Assembly (NCBI RefSeq): GCF_000518705.1
Contig: NZ_KI912482.1
Coordinates: forward strand, 77,746-123,738
Length of the DNA: 45,993 bases
Reading direction: 5' to 3'
From: Shewanella colwelliana ATCC 39565
Lineage (GTDB): Bacteria; Pseudomonadota; Gammaproteobacteria; Enterobacterales; Shewanellaceae
In this document: in pieces, positions 1-8,165 of the stretch
Layout: every line of letters starts with the position of its first letter
How positions within the stretch are numbered: position 1 is the stretch's first letter
Position numbers and translations under genes: made by a program
Notes under the pieces: generated by a model
Seen by the model: the letters and a program-made list of their open reading frames with translations, nothing else
Database searches by the model: none
Told to the model about the DNA's origin: nothing

Positions 1-195
1 AAACCGCTAGAAGTTGCAGGCTACCCGCATGTAAAGTTTAAGCCGCTTGAAGTTGCAGGCTACCCGCATGTGAAGTTCAAGCCGCTAGAAGTTGCAGGCT
101 ACCCGCATGTAAAGTTTAAGCCGCTAGAAGTCGCTGGTTACCCGCATGTGAAGTTTAAGCCGCTAGAAGTCGCTGGTTACCCGCATGTCAAATTC
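1..195 (+). repeat. Tandem 39-bp coding repeat, five copies
   Basis: Unit boundaries are 1-39, 40-78, 79-117, 118-156 and 157-195. Copies 1 and 3 differ at one base (AAA/AAG in the first codon). Copies 4 and 5 share the block GTC GCT GGT where copies 1-3 have GTT GCA GGC. This suggests stepwise duplication of one- or two-unit blocks followed by synonymous divergence. The array is cut by the window edge, so the true copy number is unknown. Confidence 0.95.
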
Positions 196-216
196 ATCAA
201 CTCAGCTGTTGCTTAA
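1..216 (+). CDS. C-terminal part of a tandem 13-residue repeat protein (5' end outside window)
   Basis: The reading frame is open from base 1 and ends at TAA 214-216. It encodes five perfect copies of KPLEVAGYPHVKF, then the tail INSAVA. Every nucleotide difference between the five copies is at a third codon position and is synonymous (AAA/AAG, CTA/CTT, GTT/GTC, GCA/GCT, GGC/GGT, GTA/GTG/GTC, TTT/TTC), so the peptide has been kept while the DNA drifted. That argues strongly for a translated, selected protein. I do not recognise the family. The start and any leader or signal peptide are outside the window. A short ORF with its own ribosome binding site follows 17 bp downstream and is likely co-transcribed. 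Possible natures are a repeated-core precursor peptide or a repetitive structural protein; neither can be proven here. Confidence 0.8.
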   Translation, partial: KPLEVAGYPHVKFKPLEVAGYPHVKFKPLEVAGYPHVKFKPLEVAGYPHVKFKPLEVAGYPHVKFINSAVA

Positions 217-233
217 GTTTAAGGAGAATGATT

Positions 234-353
234 ATGTTAGATTCACTAAAGAAAGCTCTTGGACTTAACCACAAACCAGAGCGTAAAAAAGTACAACTTC
301 CAGCTGGGTTAGATCACCTAGAAGTGATCCCAGCAAAAGGCTGGTGGAACTAG
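234..353 (+). CDS. 39-residue peptide following the repeat protein
   Basis: The ORF starts at ATG 234 behind a strong Shine-Dalgarno (AAGGAG, 221-226) and ends at TAG 351-353, directly before a terminator. The peptide has a basic N-terminal half (KKALGLNHKPERKK) and the C-terminal half LDHLEVIPAKGWWN. The LEV tripeptide and the aromatic C-terminus recall the LEV and aromatic residues of the upstream 13-mer repeat, so the two products may be related. No signal peptide or membrane segment is apparent. Function unknown. A small structural protein, a RiPP-like precursor or a peptide partner of the repeat protein are all possible. The ribosome binding site, position and terminator make it a credible gene despite its size. 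Confidence 0.65.
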   Translation: MLDSLKKALGLNHKPERKKVQLPAGLDHLEVIPAKGWWN

Positions 354-388
354 TTGGAGCATCAATCATCACCAACTCCAAATAAATA

Positions 389-417
389 AAAAGGAGCATT
401 AGTGCTCCTTTTATTTT
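389..417 (+). terminator. Rho-independent terminator of the repeat-protein/39-aa unit
   Basis: The 8-bp stem AAGGAGCA (391-398) / TGCTCCTT (403-410), extended by A-T pairs, is followed by a T-rich tract. A weaker 6-bp stem (354-359 with 376-381) lies just upstream. Confidence 0.85.
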
Positions 418-490
418 TATTCAAGTCGACAATTTACCTTTCATAGGAATGATCAAATAGATAGGAAATTGATAACAGGGTAGACAAGGG

Positions 491-691
491 TTAAAGCGCT
501 ATCTGAACCGACCCTTTACCTTGGGCACGCTTAATAGCGAAACGTTTGTGGGTATTGAACAAAGGGTACCCAATAGGCCCCAACATTAAACCGATAGCAG
601 CCCAGCGTTTAACGCCCAGCCCAGCACGAAATGCTAAGTTGCCCATCACCACACTACTGACGGCCAGTATACCAGCCACTAATACCACCAC
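491..691 (-). CDS. Small hydrophobic membrane protein, 66 aa
   Basis: The start is a GTG at 691 preceded on the minus strand by GAGGTG with a 6-nt spacer, which supports this start over later ones. Residues 1-25 form a hydrophobic helix, and residues 30-46 (AAIGLMLGPIGYPLF) a second, shorter hydrophobic stretch. The tail is strongly basic (HKRFAIKRAQGK), consistent with a two-segment inner-membrane protein with a cytoplasmic tail. I know no function for it. It is monocistronic, with the fadJ terminator upstream and the terminator of the repeat-protein unit downstream. Confidence 0.6.
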   Translation of the reverse strand: MVVLVAGILAVSSVVMGNLAFRAGLGVKRWAAIGLMLGPIGYPLFNTHKRFAIKRAQGKGSVQIAL

Positions 692-903
692 TTATTACAC
701 CTCTACTTCAATAAGTTAATGATGCCACCAATTAAACGTTTACTTGGCAGCATATATCATTACTAGCCTAAAGCGCTTACTTCCTTTAGCAAGTATGTTA
801 CCCAACGATAACTGACTAGGAAGGATGCCATCAAACAAGCGCGTATGATACCCAAAACCTTGCCAAAAATGAACAAAAAACAGGCAAACATATTCCTCTA
901 GAC

Positions 904-933
904 ATAAAAAATGCGGCATTATGTTGCCGCATT
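904..933 (-). terminator. Terminator of the fadI-fadJ operon
   Basis: A 9-bp perfect stem, AATGCGGCA (910-918) / TGCCGCATT (925-933), is followed on the minus strand by a run of T residues (complement of 906-911). It lies 18 bp past the fadJ stop. Confidence 0.85.
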
Positions 934-951
934 GTTAAGTGGTATAAAGTA

Positions 952-3072
952 TTATGAATGGAAACGAGATCCCGTTTCTGCCATTTCAACTAACGTGGCA
1001 CACGGTTTAAAGCGCTCTCCATGATGCTGGGCATACTGGTTTAAGCTTTCAACCAGCTTAGCCGCCCCCATTGTATCAATGTAGCGGAAAGGCCCCCCCA
1101 AGAAAGGTGGGAAACCAATACCAAAAATAGCACCGATATCACCATCACGGGCACTCGCAATAATCCCCTCTTCTAAACATCGCACCGCTTCATTAAGCAT
1201 CTGCACCACACAGCGCTGTACAATTTCAGCTGCATCGCTAGTAGCAGTTGGCGTGATCCCCAGTACAGCATATACCGATTCATCAACCAGTTTCTTCTTC
1301 GACTTAGTGCCATATTGGTAAAAACCTTTACCATTTTTACGCCCTTTACGATCATCACCAAGTAACTTGTCAAAAGCGGTTGGCGCCTGAAAGCGTGCAC
1401 CAAGCTCTTTTTCAAGAATTGGAGAGATCTTCGCACCAACGTCAATGCCCACTTCGTCCAGTAACGTCATTGGGCCAACAGGGAATCCAAATTTCACTAA
1501 GGCTTTATCAAGATGCTCGACGCTCTCGCCCTGCAGCAACAGGTTTGCCGCCTCATTCATGTATAAGGCTAAGATTCGGTTAACATAGAAACCGGCACCA
1601 TCTTGAACAACAATAGGTGTCTTACCCTGCTTGCGCGCAAATGCGACGGTGGTCGCAATTGTTTCAGCAGAGGTTTTCTCATGAGCAATAACTTCAACCA
1701 GAGGCATTTTCTCTACTGGCGAAAAATAGTGCAAGCCAATCACATTCTCTGGGCGTTGCGCTGCTTCGGCGATCTGAGAAATTGGCAACGACGAGGTATT
1801 TGATGCAAAGATGGTATGTTCACCACATTCACGTTCAACATCCTTAACCATCTGATGCTTTAAGCCTAAATCTTCAAATACGGCCTCAACAACGATATCA
1901 GCGTCTTTGATCCCTTTATACTCAGTGGTTGTCGTCATTAACGCCATGAGATTGTCACGAGCTGCAGACGTCATGTGACGACGTTTAACGCCTTTATCTA
2001 ACAATTTATAGGCATACGACAGTGCGTTACTTAAACCTGTTTCGTTAATATCTTTTACGCGAGCAGGAATTTTGGCTTTAGTTGTAGTTACCGAGGCAAT
2101 ACCGCCCCCCATTAAACCACCACCCAAAATCATGGCTTTCTTAACGGGTTTGGCTTGCACGTCACCAGCACCGCTCTCTTTTTTCATCTCTGTGGTTGCA
2201 AAGAAAATGCTTCTTAACGCTTCAGATTCTGGTGACATAACCAAATCAGCAAAATGCGTAGCTTCCACCTCTAGACCTTTAATCAGCCCTTTCGTCATAC
2301 CTTGACGAACACAGTCAATGATCTTCTCTGGCGCTGGATAATTACCATGGGTTTTCTTGTTAACTTGCTTTAGCGCTTGGTCAAAAATAATATTGCGCCC
2401 AGCAGACGTGCCCTCTAAAACGCGATTGACCATAGACGCTTTGGCTTTCTTGGGCATTTTTTTACCGCTTAATGCCATCTCAATGGCGGTACGCAGTAAA
2501 ATCGACTCAGAAACGACATCGTTAACTAACCCCATTTTAAGTGCTTGTTTAGGGCGAAGCTGCTTACCAGTTAACATCATATCCAGTGCAGTCGTAATAC
2601 CGACTAACCGGGGCAAACGTTGGGTGCCGCCCCCGCCCGGTAACAAGCCTAACTGAACTTCGGGCAAGCCCATCATGGTCTTAGCGCTATCGGTACACAC
2701 ACGCATATGGCAAGCTAAGGCAAGCTCTAAACCACCACCTAAACAAGGGCCGTTAATCGCTGCAACCACGGGAATAGTGAGTGCTTCTAAGGCCAAAAAG
2801 ACTTCATGCCCCTGTTGTGACAGCTGTTTCGCATCATCAGCCGATGTGCAGGCATCAAGCATGGAAATATCGGCGCCAGCAACGAATGAATCTTTTTTGC
2901 CTGAGATAATCACCAAACCTTTAATCTGATGGTCACTACGGATTTCAGTCAGCACTTCACTGATCTCAGGGCCAAATTCTGCACGTAACGTATTCATGGT
3001 TTCGCCAGGAACATCCATCGTTAATACAGCAATACCGTTCTCGTTACGACTTAATGTAAAACTCTTATCCAT
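952..3072 (-). CDS. fadJ: Fatty acid oxidation complex subunit alpha FadJ
   Basis: This 706-residue protein combines enoyl-CoA hydratase (about 1-190) with 3-hydroxyacyl-CoA dehydrogenase (NAD-binding domain from about 310, C-terminal domain to about 700). Visible marks are the crotonase oxyanion region GPCLGGGLELALAC, the dinucleotide-binding loop ILGGGLMGGGIA, and the dehydrogenase signature GLHYFSPVEKMPLVEV. Length matches the FadJ family (714 in E. coli). It catalyses hydration and oxidation of trans-2-enoyl-CoA in the cytosol and partners with the thiolase FadI, whose gene lies immediately upstream with a 4-bp gap. FadJ rather than FadB is chosen because of the fadI-fadJ order and the type of thiolase next to it. 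Start ATG at 3072. Confidence 0.95.
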   Translation of the reverse strand: MDKSFTLSRNENGIAVLTMDVPGETMNTLRAEFGPEISEVLTEIRSDHQIKGLVIISGKKDSFVAGADISMLDACTSADDAKQLSQQGHEVFLALEALTIPVVAAINGPCLGGGLELALACHMRVCTDSAKTMMGLPEVQLGLLPGGGGTQRLPRLVGITTALDMMLTGKQLRPKQALKMGLVNDVVSESILLRTAIEMALSGKKMPKKAKASMVNRVLEGTSAGRNIIFDQALKQVNKKTHGNYPAPEKIIDCVRQGMTKGLIKGLEVEATHFADLVMSPESEALRSIFFATTEMKKESGAGDVQAKPVKKAMILGGGLMGGGIASVTTTKAKIPARVKDINETGLSNALSYAYKLLDKGVKRRHMTSAARDNLMALMTTTTEYKGIKDADIVVEAVFEDLGLKHQMVKDVERECGEHTIFASNTSSLPISQIAEAAQRPENVIGLHYFSPVEKMPLVEVIAHEKTSAETIATTVAFARKQGKTPIVVQDGAGFYVNRILALYMNEAANLLLQGESVEHLDKALVKFGFPVGPMTLLDEVGIDVGAKISPILEKELGARFQAPTAFDKLLGDDRKGRKNGKGFYQYGTKSKKKLVDESVYAVLGITPTATSDAAEIVQRCVVQMLNEAVRCLEEGIIASARDGDIGAIFGIGFPPFLGGPFRYIDTMGAAKLVESLNQYAQHHGERFKPCATLVEMAETGSRFHS

Positions 3073-3076
3073 GAGA

Positions 3077-4387
3077 TCACTCCACTTCTACTATCATTGC
3101 TGCACCAAGACCACCCGCAGCACATGCGGTTGCTAAGCCTGTTCCACCACCACGACGTTTTAATTCGCGACACACTTGGGTAATTAAACGTGTTCCCGTT
3201 GCAGCAAACGGATGACCATAAGCCAAAGAGCCGCCCAGTACGTTAAACTTGCTCATGTCTATTTCACCAATGGCACGGTTGCGACCCAACTTTTCTTCGG
3301 CAAACTTTTTAGAGCCAAACATCTGCATGTTGGCAAGCGTTTGCGCGGCAAACGCCTCATGCATCTCGATCAGGGTCAGATCTTCAAGCTCCATCCCAGC
3401 GCGCTTTAGCGCAAGAGGTGTCGCATAAGAAGGCCCCATTAACATATCTTGCCAAACATCAATGGCAGTAAACGCATAGCTCTTAATGTAACCAATAGGT
3501 TGATAACCTAACGCTTTAGCGCGGCTTTCACTCATCAAGAGTACAGCTGATGCACCGTCGGTCAGCGGCGTACTGTTTGCAGCAGTAACCGAACCATGTT
3601 TACGGTCAAACGCTGGTCTGAGTTTGGCGTAAGATTCAATCGAAGAGTTTTCACGAATATTGTTGTCACGGTCAATAAATGACTTATACGGCGGTACGTG
3701 AGCGGTCATCACCTCATCACGCAAATTACCTGAATTCCATGTTTCTGCAGCAAGACTGTGTGAACGAAAAGCCAGCGCATCTTGATCAGCGCGGCTAATA
3801 TTGTATGTCTTCGCCATCTGCTCTGCGGTTTGTCCCATTGACAAGCCAGTAGAATATTCAGCAACCGCTGGCGGCACAGGCAAAAGATCTTTTAAACCTA
3901 AGCGACGAAAGATAGCAAGTTTCTGCCCAAAACTGCGGGCTTTATTCAAGTCAACCAAGGCGTGAGCCAGTTTTTTGGACACGCCAATTGGCAACACCGA
4001 TGATGAATCAGCACCACCTGCAATACCGATATCGATATTGCCCGTCATGATAGACTCTGCGACATTAACGGCTGATTGAAAACTGGTTGCACAGGCACGC
4101 GTGACACTGTATGCATCGGTGGCGACATTCATGCCAGTACCCAGAACAATTTCACGTGCAATATTAGGCGCTGCAGGCATCTGTACCACTTGCCCATAAA
4201 CAAGTTGCTCAATCTCTTTTGGATCTAACTCAGACCGTGACACTAGCTCATTGACAACCATTTTGCCCATGTCCAATGCCGAAACGCCGTGAAACGCGGT
4301 TGCTTGTTTAGCAAAGGGGGTTCGCAGGCCCATCACAATCGCAATACGATCGCCCTTTGCATTTCTCACTTGCTGTAGATCACTCAT
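3077..4387 (-). CDS. fadI: 3-ketoacyl-CoA thiolase FadI
   Basis: This 436-residue thiolase II family member cleaves 3-ketoacyl-CoA to acetyl-CoA and shortened acyl-CoA as beta subunit of the FadIJ complex. The acyl-accepting cysteine is Cys99 in the context TRACATSF. The GGSLAYGHPFAATGTR motif carries the active-site His, and TACAAGGLGAAM carries the second active-site Cys. Length equals E. coli FadI. It is the first gene of the minus-strand fadIJ operon. The upstream region holds one FadR-like and one PsrA-like inverted repeat, implying induction by long-chain fatty acids. Confidence 0.95.
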   Translation of the reverse strand: MSDLQQVRNAKGDRIAIVMGLRTPFAKQATAFHGVSALDMGKMVVNELVSRSELDPKEIEQLVYGQVVQMPAAPNIAREIVLGTGMNVATDAYSVTRACATSFQSAVNVAESIMTGNIDIGIAGGADSSSVLPIGVSKKLAHALVDLNKARSFGQKLAIFRRLGLKDLLPVPPAVAEYSTGLSMGQTAEQMAKTYNISRADQDALAFRSHSLAAETWNSGNLRDEVMTAHVPPYKSFIDRDNNIRENSSIESYAKLRPAFDRKHGSVTAANSTPLTDGASAVLLMSESRAKALGYQPIGYIKSYAFTAIDVWQDMLMGPSYATPLALKRAGMELEDLTLIEMHEAFAAQTLANMQMFGSKKFAEEKLGRNRAIGEIDMSKFNVLGGSLAYGHPFAATGTRLITQVCRELKRRGGGTGLATACAAGGLGAAMIVEVE

Positions 4388-4486
4388 CTTTTGCCCTCAT
4401 GACACGCCTAATCGAACAGTTTCTCTTGGCGCAATTATTATTGTTCCCTTACCCAATGATTTAGCTCATGTTAATAAAGCCATCAA

Positions 4487-4503
4487 AACAGGTCAGACCA
4501 TCA
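4487..4503. promoter_or_regulatory. Candidate FadR operator upstream of fadI
   Basis: AACAGGTCAGACCATCA contains an exact GGTCNGACC core and matches the known gammaproteobacterial FadR pattern AACTGGTCNGACCAGTT at 13 of the 16 defined positions. It sits about 100 bp upstream of the fadI start. FadR control of fadIJ is established in related bacteria; binding here is inferred. Confidence 0.6.
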
Positions 4504-4541
4504 AAGTGTGATCTGATTCTAACTTCTTATTTAAAAGTTTT

Positions 4542-4554
4542 AAACACCTGTTTG
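4542..4554. promoter_or_regulatory. Candidate PsrA-type operator upstream of fadI
   Basis: AAACACCTGTTTG fits the published PsrA pattern (G/C)AAAC-N(2-4)-GTTT(G/C) except for the base before AAAC. PsrA is a TetR-family fatty-acid-responsive repressor. The site is close to the FadR-like site, suggesting dual control. Confidence 0.45.
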
Positions 4555-4792
4555 GTTTTTAGTCGGTGAAATTAAAAAAATAACAGTATTAACAATGTTT
4601 AATAAAATAAAATTAGTCCCTTTGATCGGTTTAAATCCCTTTGTAAGCATGCTAACTTATTTTCCACGAATCTGATTTCTATCGATAGTTAATGCCTAAT
4701 TGGACAACAACGAAGACTAGCCAAACCCTATCTGAATTTTTTACCATATTAGCTGTCTATAGCTCACATAATTTATAAAACCGAGTAGCATC

Positions 4793-5749
4793 ATGCCTTT
4801 GAGTCGATTTCATTCATTACGCGAATACCTAGATACAGTTATCTTAGGTCAACCTGTTCTTACCGAAAACTTACTTATTGCATTAATCGCTGACGGACAT
4901 CTTTTGGTCGAGGGCCCGCCAGGCCTAGCAAAAACCCGTGCAGTAAAAGCCTTGAGTGATGGTGTTGAGGGCGACTTTCATCGCATTCAGTTTACTCCTG
5001 ACTTACTGCCAGCAGATTTAACCGGTACTGATATCTATCGCGCGCAAACGGCTACCTTCGAGTTTGAGGCTGGCCCTATCTTCCATAATCTGATCCTCGC
5101 CGATGAGATAAACAGGGCGCCCGCTAAAGTGCAATCGGCGCTATTAGAGGCGATGGCTGAGGGGCAAGTAACCGTTGGTAAACACAGTTACAAACTGCCT
5201 AAGCTATTTTTAGTGATGGCAACACAGAACCCGCTTGAGAACGAAGGCACCTACCCGCTGCCAGAAGCGCAATTAGATCGCTTTTTAATGCACTTAAACT
5301 TAGATTACCCTAGCGCCGAAACTGAATTTAAGATCATGCGCTTATCTCGTAATGAAGCGCTATCTCACGATATTCCTACGGTAAAACCCATCGTCCAAGA
5401 CGAGATTTTTGCAGCCAGAGCGGCCGCCCTAGCTATCTATCTAGCCGAGCCGCTAGAGCAGTATATTGTCAGCATTGTCATGGCCACTCGCCAACCACAA
5501 CAGTATAGCGATAGCCTTGCCAACTGGCTTGAATATGGCGTCAGCCCCCGTGCAACTATCTCTATTGAGCGTTGCGCTCGCGCTCGCGCATGGTTAATGG
5601 GACGAGATTACGTCTCGCCTGAAGATATTCAGGCAGTCGTTCCTAATGTGCTACGTCACCGTCTGCTGCTCAGCTATCAAGCGCAGGCAGAAGGCATCAG
5701 TGCCGATCAGGTCATTAGCCATATTCTCAGTCAAGTCGCGGTACCTTAA
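4793..5749 (+). CDS. MoxR-family AAA+ ATPase
   Basis: This 318-residue cytosolic AAA+ ATPase shows Walker A GPPGLAKT at residues 41-48, Walker B in LILADEINRAPAKVQ, and the MoxR-typical ATQNPLENEGTYPLPEAQLDRF segment with sensor and arginine-finger regions. MoxR proteins act as chaperone-like ATPases for metal or protein maturation, often with VWA-domain partners. It is the first gene of a six-gene plus-strand operon, and its stop overlaps the next start (TAATG). The ATG at 4793 has only a weak ribosome binding site but gives the standard N-terminus for the family. Confidence 0.93.
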   Translation: MPLSRFHSLREYLDTVILGQPVLTENLLIALIADGHLLVEGPPGLAKTRAVKALSDGVEGDFHRIQFTPDLLPADLTGTDIYRAQTATFEFEAGPIFHNLILADEINRAPAKVQSALLEAMAEGQVTVGKHSYKLPKLFLVMATQNPLENEGTYPLPEAQLDRFLMHLNLDYPSAETEFKIMRLSRNEALSHDIPTVKPIVQDEIFAARAAALAIYLAEPLEQYIVSIVMATRQPQQYSDSLANWLEYGVSPRATISIERCARARAWLMGRDYVSPEDIQAVVPNVLRHRLLLSYQAQAEGISADQVISHILSQVAVP

Positions 5750-6678
5750 TGTCAGCAGTGCAACTACCTCTATTTGCCGATGGTGTTTCACTGACTCAGC
5801 AAGAGCTATTGGCGTGTCAAAATATCGCCAGAGCACTACCTGAGAAGCGAACAAAAGCGCGTGCGTCCCTAGCGGGTCATCGTGCGAGCAGCATCAAGGG
5901 ACGCGGGATGGAGTTTGCTGAAGTGCGTCATTATCAAAGTGGTGATGACGTACGAACTATCGACTGGCGAGTCACTGCCAGAACCGGTAAAGCTCACACC
6001 AAGTTATTTGTCGAAGAGCGCGAACGCCCTGTACTACTATTACTCGACCTAAGCCACAGTCTTTACTTCGGTTCCAGTCTAATGCTGCAATCAGTTCAAG
6101 CTGCGCACCTTTCCGCCACCCTGGGCTGGAGCGCTATCGGCAATGGCGACAGATTAGGGGCATTGATAGCCAGCGAGAAACAACATATTGAACTCAAACC
6201 CCGTAGCCGCCAACAAGGTATTTTGGCGCTTATCAATGCTATGCAAGCTGTCCACCAGCAGCAACTCGATGCATTAGATGAGGTGCAAGCCGAGCCAAAC
6301 CATATCTACAAAGCTTGCCTGCGCCTAAGACGTATCGCCAAGCCTGGCTCATTAGTGTGGATCATTAGCGACGGAACGCACTTCACACCCGACTGTTTGG
6401 GACCGTTAGCTGAGTTAAAGCGTCATTGCGATATCGGAGCATTTTTAATTACCGACCCGCTTAAACAGGGCAAGATAGCATTGCCTAAGCAGTTTCAATT
6501 ACCAGTGAAAGATGGTGACAGAGAGCTGGTATTAACGCCCCACAGTTATCAATCATGGCTCAAGGTACAACGCCAACATCAACAACAGTTTATAAGTATG
6601 ATGACCCAACTAAACGCGCAGCCACGCACTATTGATGCGGGTATCAATCTGCAGCAACAGCTAGGAACTTTCAGATAG
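5749..6678 (+). CDS. DUF58 domain-containing protein
   Basis: This 309-residue protein has the DUF58 signature (KGRGMEFAEVRHYQSGDD followed by VRTIDWRVTARTG), then a VWA-like core beginning VLLLLDLSHS whose DLSHS resembles a MIDAS motif. No signal peptide or membrane helix is evident, so it is probably cytosolic. DUF58 proteins almost always follow MoxR ATPases and are thought to be MoxR clients or adaptors. Translation is coupled to moxR by a 1-nt overlap, and the next gene starts directly after its stop. Confidence 0.9.
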   Translation: MSAVQLPLFADGVSLTQQELLACQNIARALPEKRTKARASLAGHRASSIKGRGMEFAEVRHYQSGDDVRTIDWRVTARTGKAHTKLFVEERERPVLLLLDLSHSLYFGSSLMLQSVQAAHLSATLGWSAIGNGDRLGALIASEKQHIELKPRSRQQGILALINAMQAVHQQQLDALDEVQAEPNHIYKACLRLRRIAKPGSLVWIISDGTHFTPDCLGPLAELKRHCDIGAFLITDPLKQGKIALPKQFQLPVKDGDRELVLTPHSYQSWLKVQRQHQQQFISMMTQLNAQPRTIDAGINLQQQLGTFR

Positions 6679-7170
6679 ATGCAAACGGCAACTCCCCCCA
6701 CATTGGCTAGCATGCAAGATATCCAAACACCGCCCGATATAGGTAATTGGCCACTCGCTTATGGCTACTGGCTAGTTATTTTAATTGCAATAACCCTTAT
6801 CATTCTAGTCTGCTTTGGGTTAATTAAACGCCATAAACAACGGGCCATAAAACGTGCAGCGATTAATGAACTAGCACAATTGAAGCTTGATGACCGTCAA
6901 TTCGCGTCACATGTTAACGCACTACTCAAGCGCTGTGCCATGAGCCATGGCACCAGAGAACAGTTCGCACATCTTGATGGCGAACCATGGTTTACCTGGC
7001 TTAATAGCAAAACTGCAGCACCCGACACTACCTTGACCTCATTACTGGCCAAACGCTATCAACCAATGCCGCTGTCTCAAGATGAAGCCCAGCAACTTCA
7101 CGATGCGGCTAAACGCTGGCTGCAACAAGCCCTACCGCTTAAAGCGCTTAAGGGGGATACAGCATGTTGA
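6679..7170 (+). CDS. DUF4381 membrane protein
   Basis: This 163-residue protein has one membrane helix at about residues 30-53 (ANP-like layout: short N-terminal segment, helix, then basic KRHKQRAIKRAA) and a soluble C-terminal domain. Size, topology and position between DUF58 and the first VWA gene are typical of DUF4381 members of MoxR/Bat operons. ATG 6679 directly abuts the DUF58 stop, and the 3' end overlaps the next gene by 7 nt. Biochemical role not established. Confidence 0.82.
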   Translation: MQTATPPTLASMQDIQTPPDIGNWPLAYGYWLVILIAITLIILVCFGLIKRHKQRAIKRAAINELAQLKLDDRQFASHVNALLKRCAMSHGTREQFAHLDGEPWFTWLNSKTAAPDTTLTSLLAKRYQPMPLSQDEAQQLHDAAKRWLQQALPLKALKGDTAC

Positions 7171-8165
7171 CCTTAGCTTGGGCATGGCTGCTACTGCTAC
7201 TACCATTACCACTTTTATTTGCCAAACGTGTTCATGTTCAGACCGCCACCAGCGGTCACTTGCAGCTACCGGGCAGCAGTGAAACCTTGCAGAAAACCGC
7301 TGCACAGCGACAACGAAAATCGCTGCTGCCATATTGGCTAATCTGGGTATGTTTAGTCACTGCCGTTGCTCGTCCCCTTTGGGTTGGCGATCTAATTGAA
7401 CTACCGAGCAAAGGCCGAGATCTTATGCTGGCTGTCGATCTCTCTGGCAGTATGCAGATTGAAGATATGGTACTAGATGGCAAACCTGTAGACAGATTCA
7501 GCTTGGTTCAGCACCTCATGAGTGACTTTATTGAGCGCCGCCAAGGTGACAAGATTGGACTGATACTGTTTGCCGACCACGCCTATTTACAAGCGCCACT
7601 GACACAAGATAGACGCTCTGTCGCCCAGTTTTTATCGGAGGCACAAATTGGTCTAGTGGGCAAACAAACTGCGATTGGCGAAGCGATTGCACTTGGAGTT
7701 AAGCGCTTTGACAAGGCACAAGAGAGCAACCGGGTGCTGATCCTCTTGACTGATGGTTCTAATAACTCTGGTAGTATTACCCCAGAACAAGCCTCAGAGA
7801 TCGCCGCAAAACGTGGTATCACTATTTACACCATAGGTGTGGGTTCAGAAGTCATGGAGCGCCGTACCCTTTTTGGTAAAGAGCGGGTTAATCCCTCGAT
7901 GGATCTTGATGAAGCCCAATTGACTAGTATTGCCAACACCACCGGCGGTCGCTATTTTCGTGCGCGTAATGCCCAAGAACTAGCACAAATTTATCAAGCA
8001 ATTGATAGCCTTGAACCGACCGATAGTGAGCAGTTAAGTTATCGGCCTCAATCAGAGCTATTCTATTATCCCTTGGCCGCAGCACTCCTAATTAGTGCAC
8101 TGATGATGCTATGGCGACTGCCTATGATTCAATCACTCACCTATTTAACAAAACGGGAGGCATAA
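7164..8165 (+). CDS. VWA-domain membrane protein, BatA-like
   Basis: This 333-residue protein has an N-terminal membrane helix, a second near residues 53-70, a VWA domain from about 88 with MIDAS motif D92-L-S94-G-S96, and a C-terminal helix near residues 300-317. The LLTDGSNNSG segment supplies the later MIDAS aspartate. It matches the BatA arrangement of Bacteroides-aerotolerance operons: a metal-dependent adhesion fold held at the inner-membrane face. A GGGGG-type ribosome binding site (AAGGGGGATA) precedes the ATG, and the gene overlaps DUF4381 by 7 nt and batB by 1 nt. Confidence 0.88.
   Translation: MLTLAWAWLLLLLPLPLLFAKRVHVQTATSGHLQLPGSSETLQKTAAQRQRKSLLPYWLIWVCLVTAVARPLWVGDLIELPSKGRDLMLAVDLSGSMQIEDMVLDGKPVDRFSLVQHLMSDFIERRQGDKIGLILFADHAYLQAPLTQDRRSVAQFLSEAQIGLVGKQTAIGEAIALGVKRFDKAQESNRVLILLTDGSNNSGSITPEQASEIAAKRGITIYTIGVGSEVMERRTLFGKERVNPSMDLDEAQLTSIANTTGGRYFRARNAQELAQIYQAIDSLEPTDSEQLSYRPQSELFYYPLAAALLISALMMLWRLPMIQSLTYLTKREA

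Larger units (their letters stand above)
4388..4792. promoter_or_regulatory. Divergent intergenic region between fadI and the moxR cluster
   Basis: This is 405 bp, AT-rich, with no credible ORF. It must contain the divergent promoters for fadIJ and for the MoxR/VWA operon. I can defend only the two operator-like inverted repeats listed separately. I could not pick reliable -35/-10 pairs for either direction. Confidence 0.6.

Noticed and set aside
1..195. Possible CRISPR array (regular direct repeats)
   Set aside because: Units are contiguous 39-bp copies with no spacers and form an uninterrupted reading frame with only synonymous differences.
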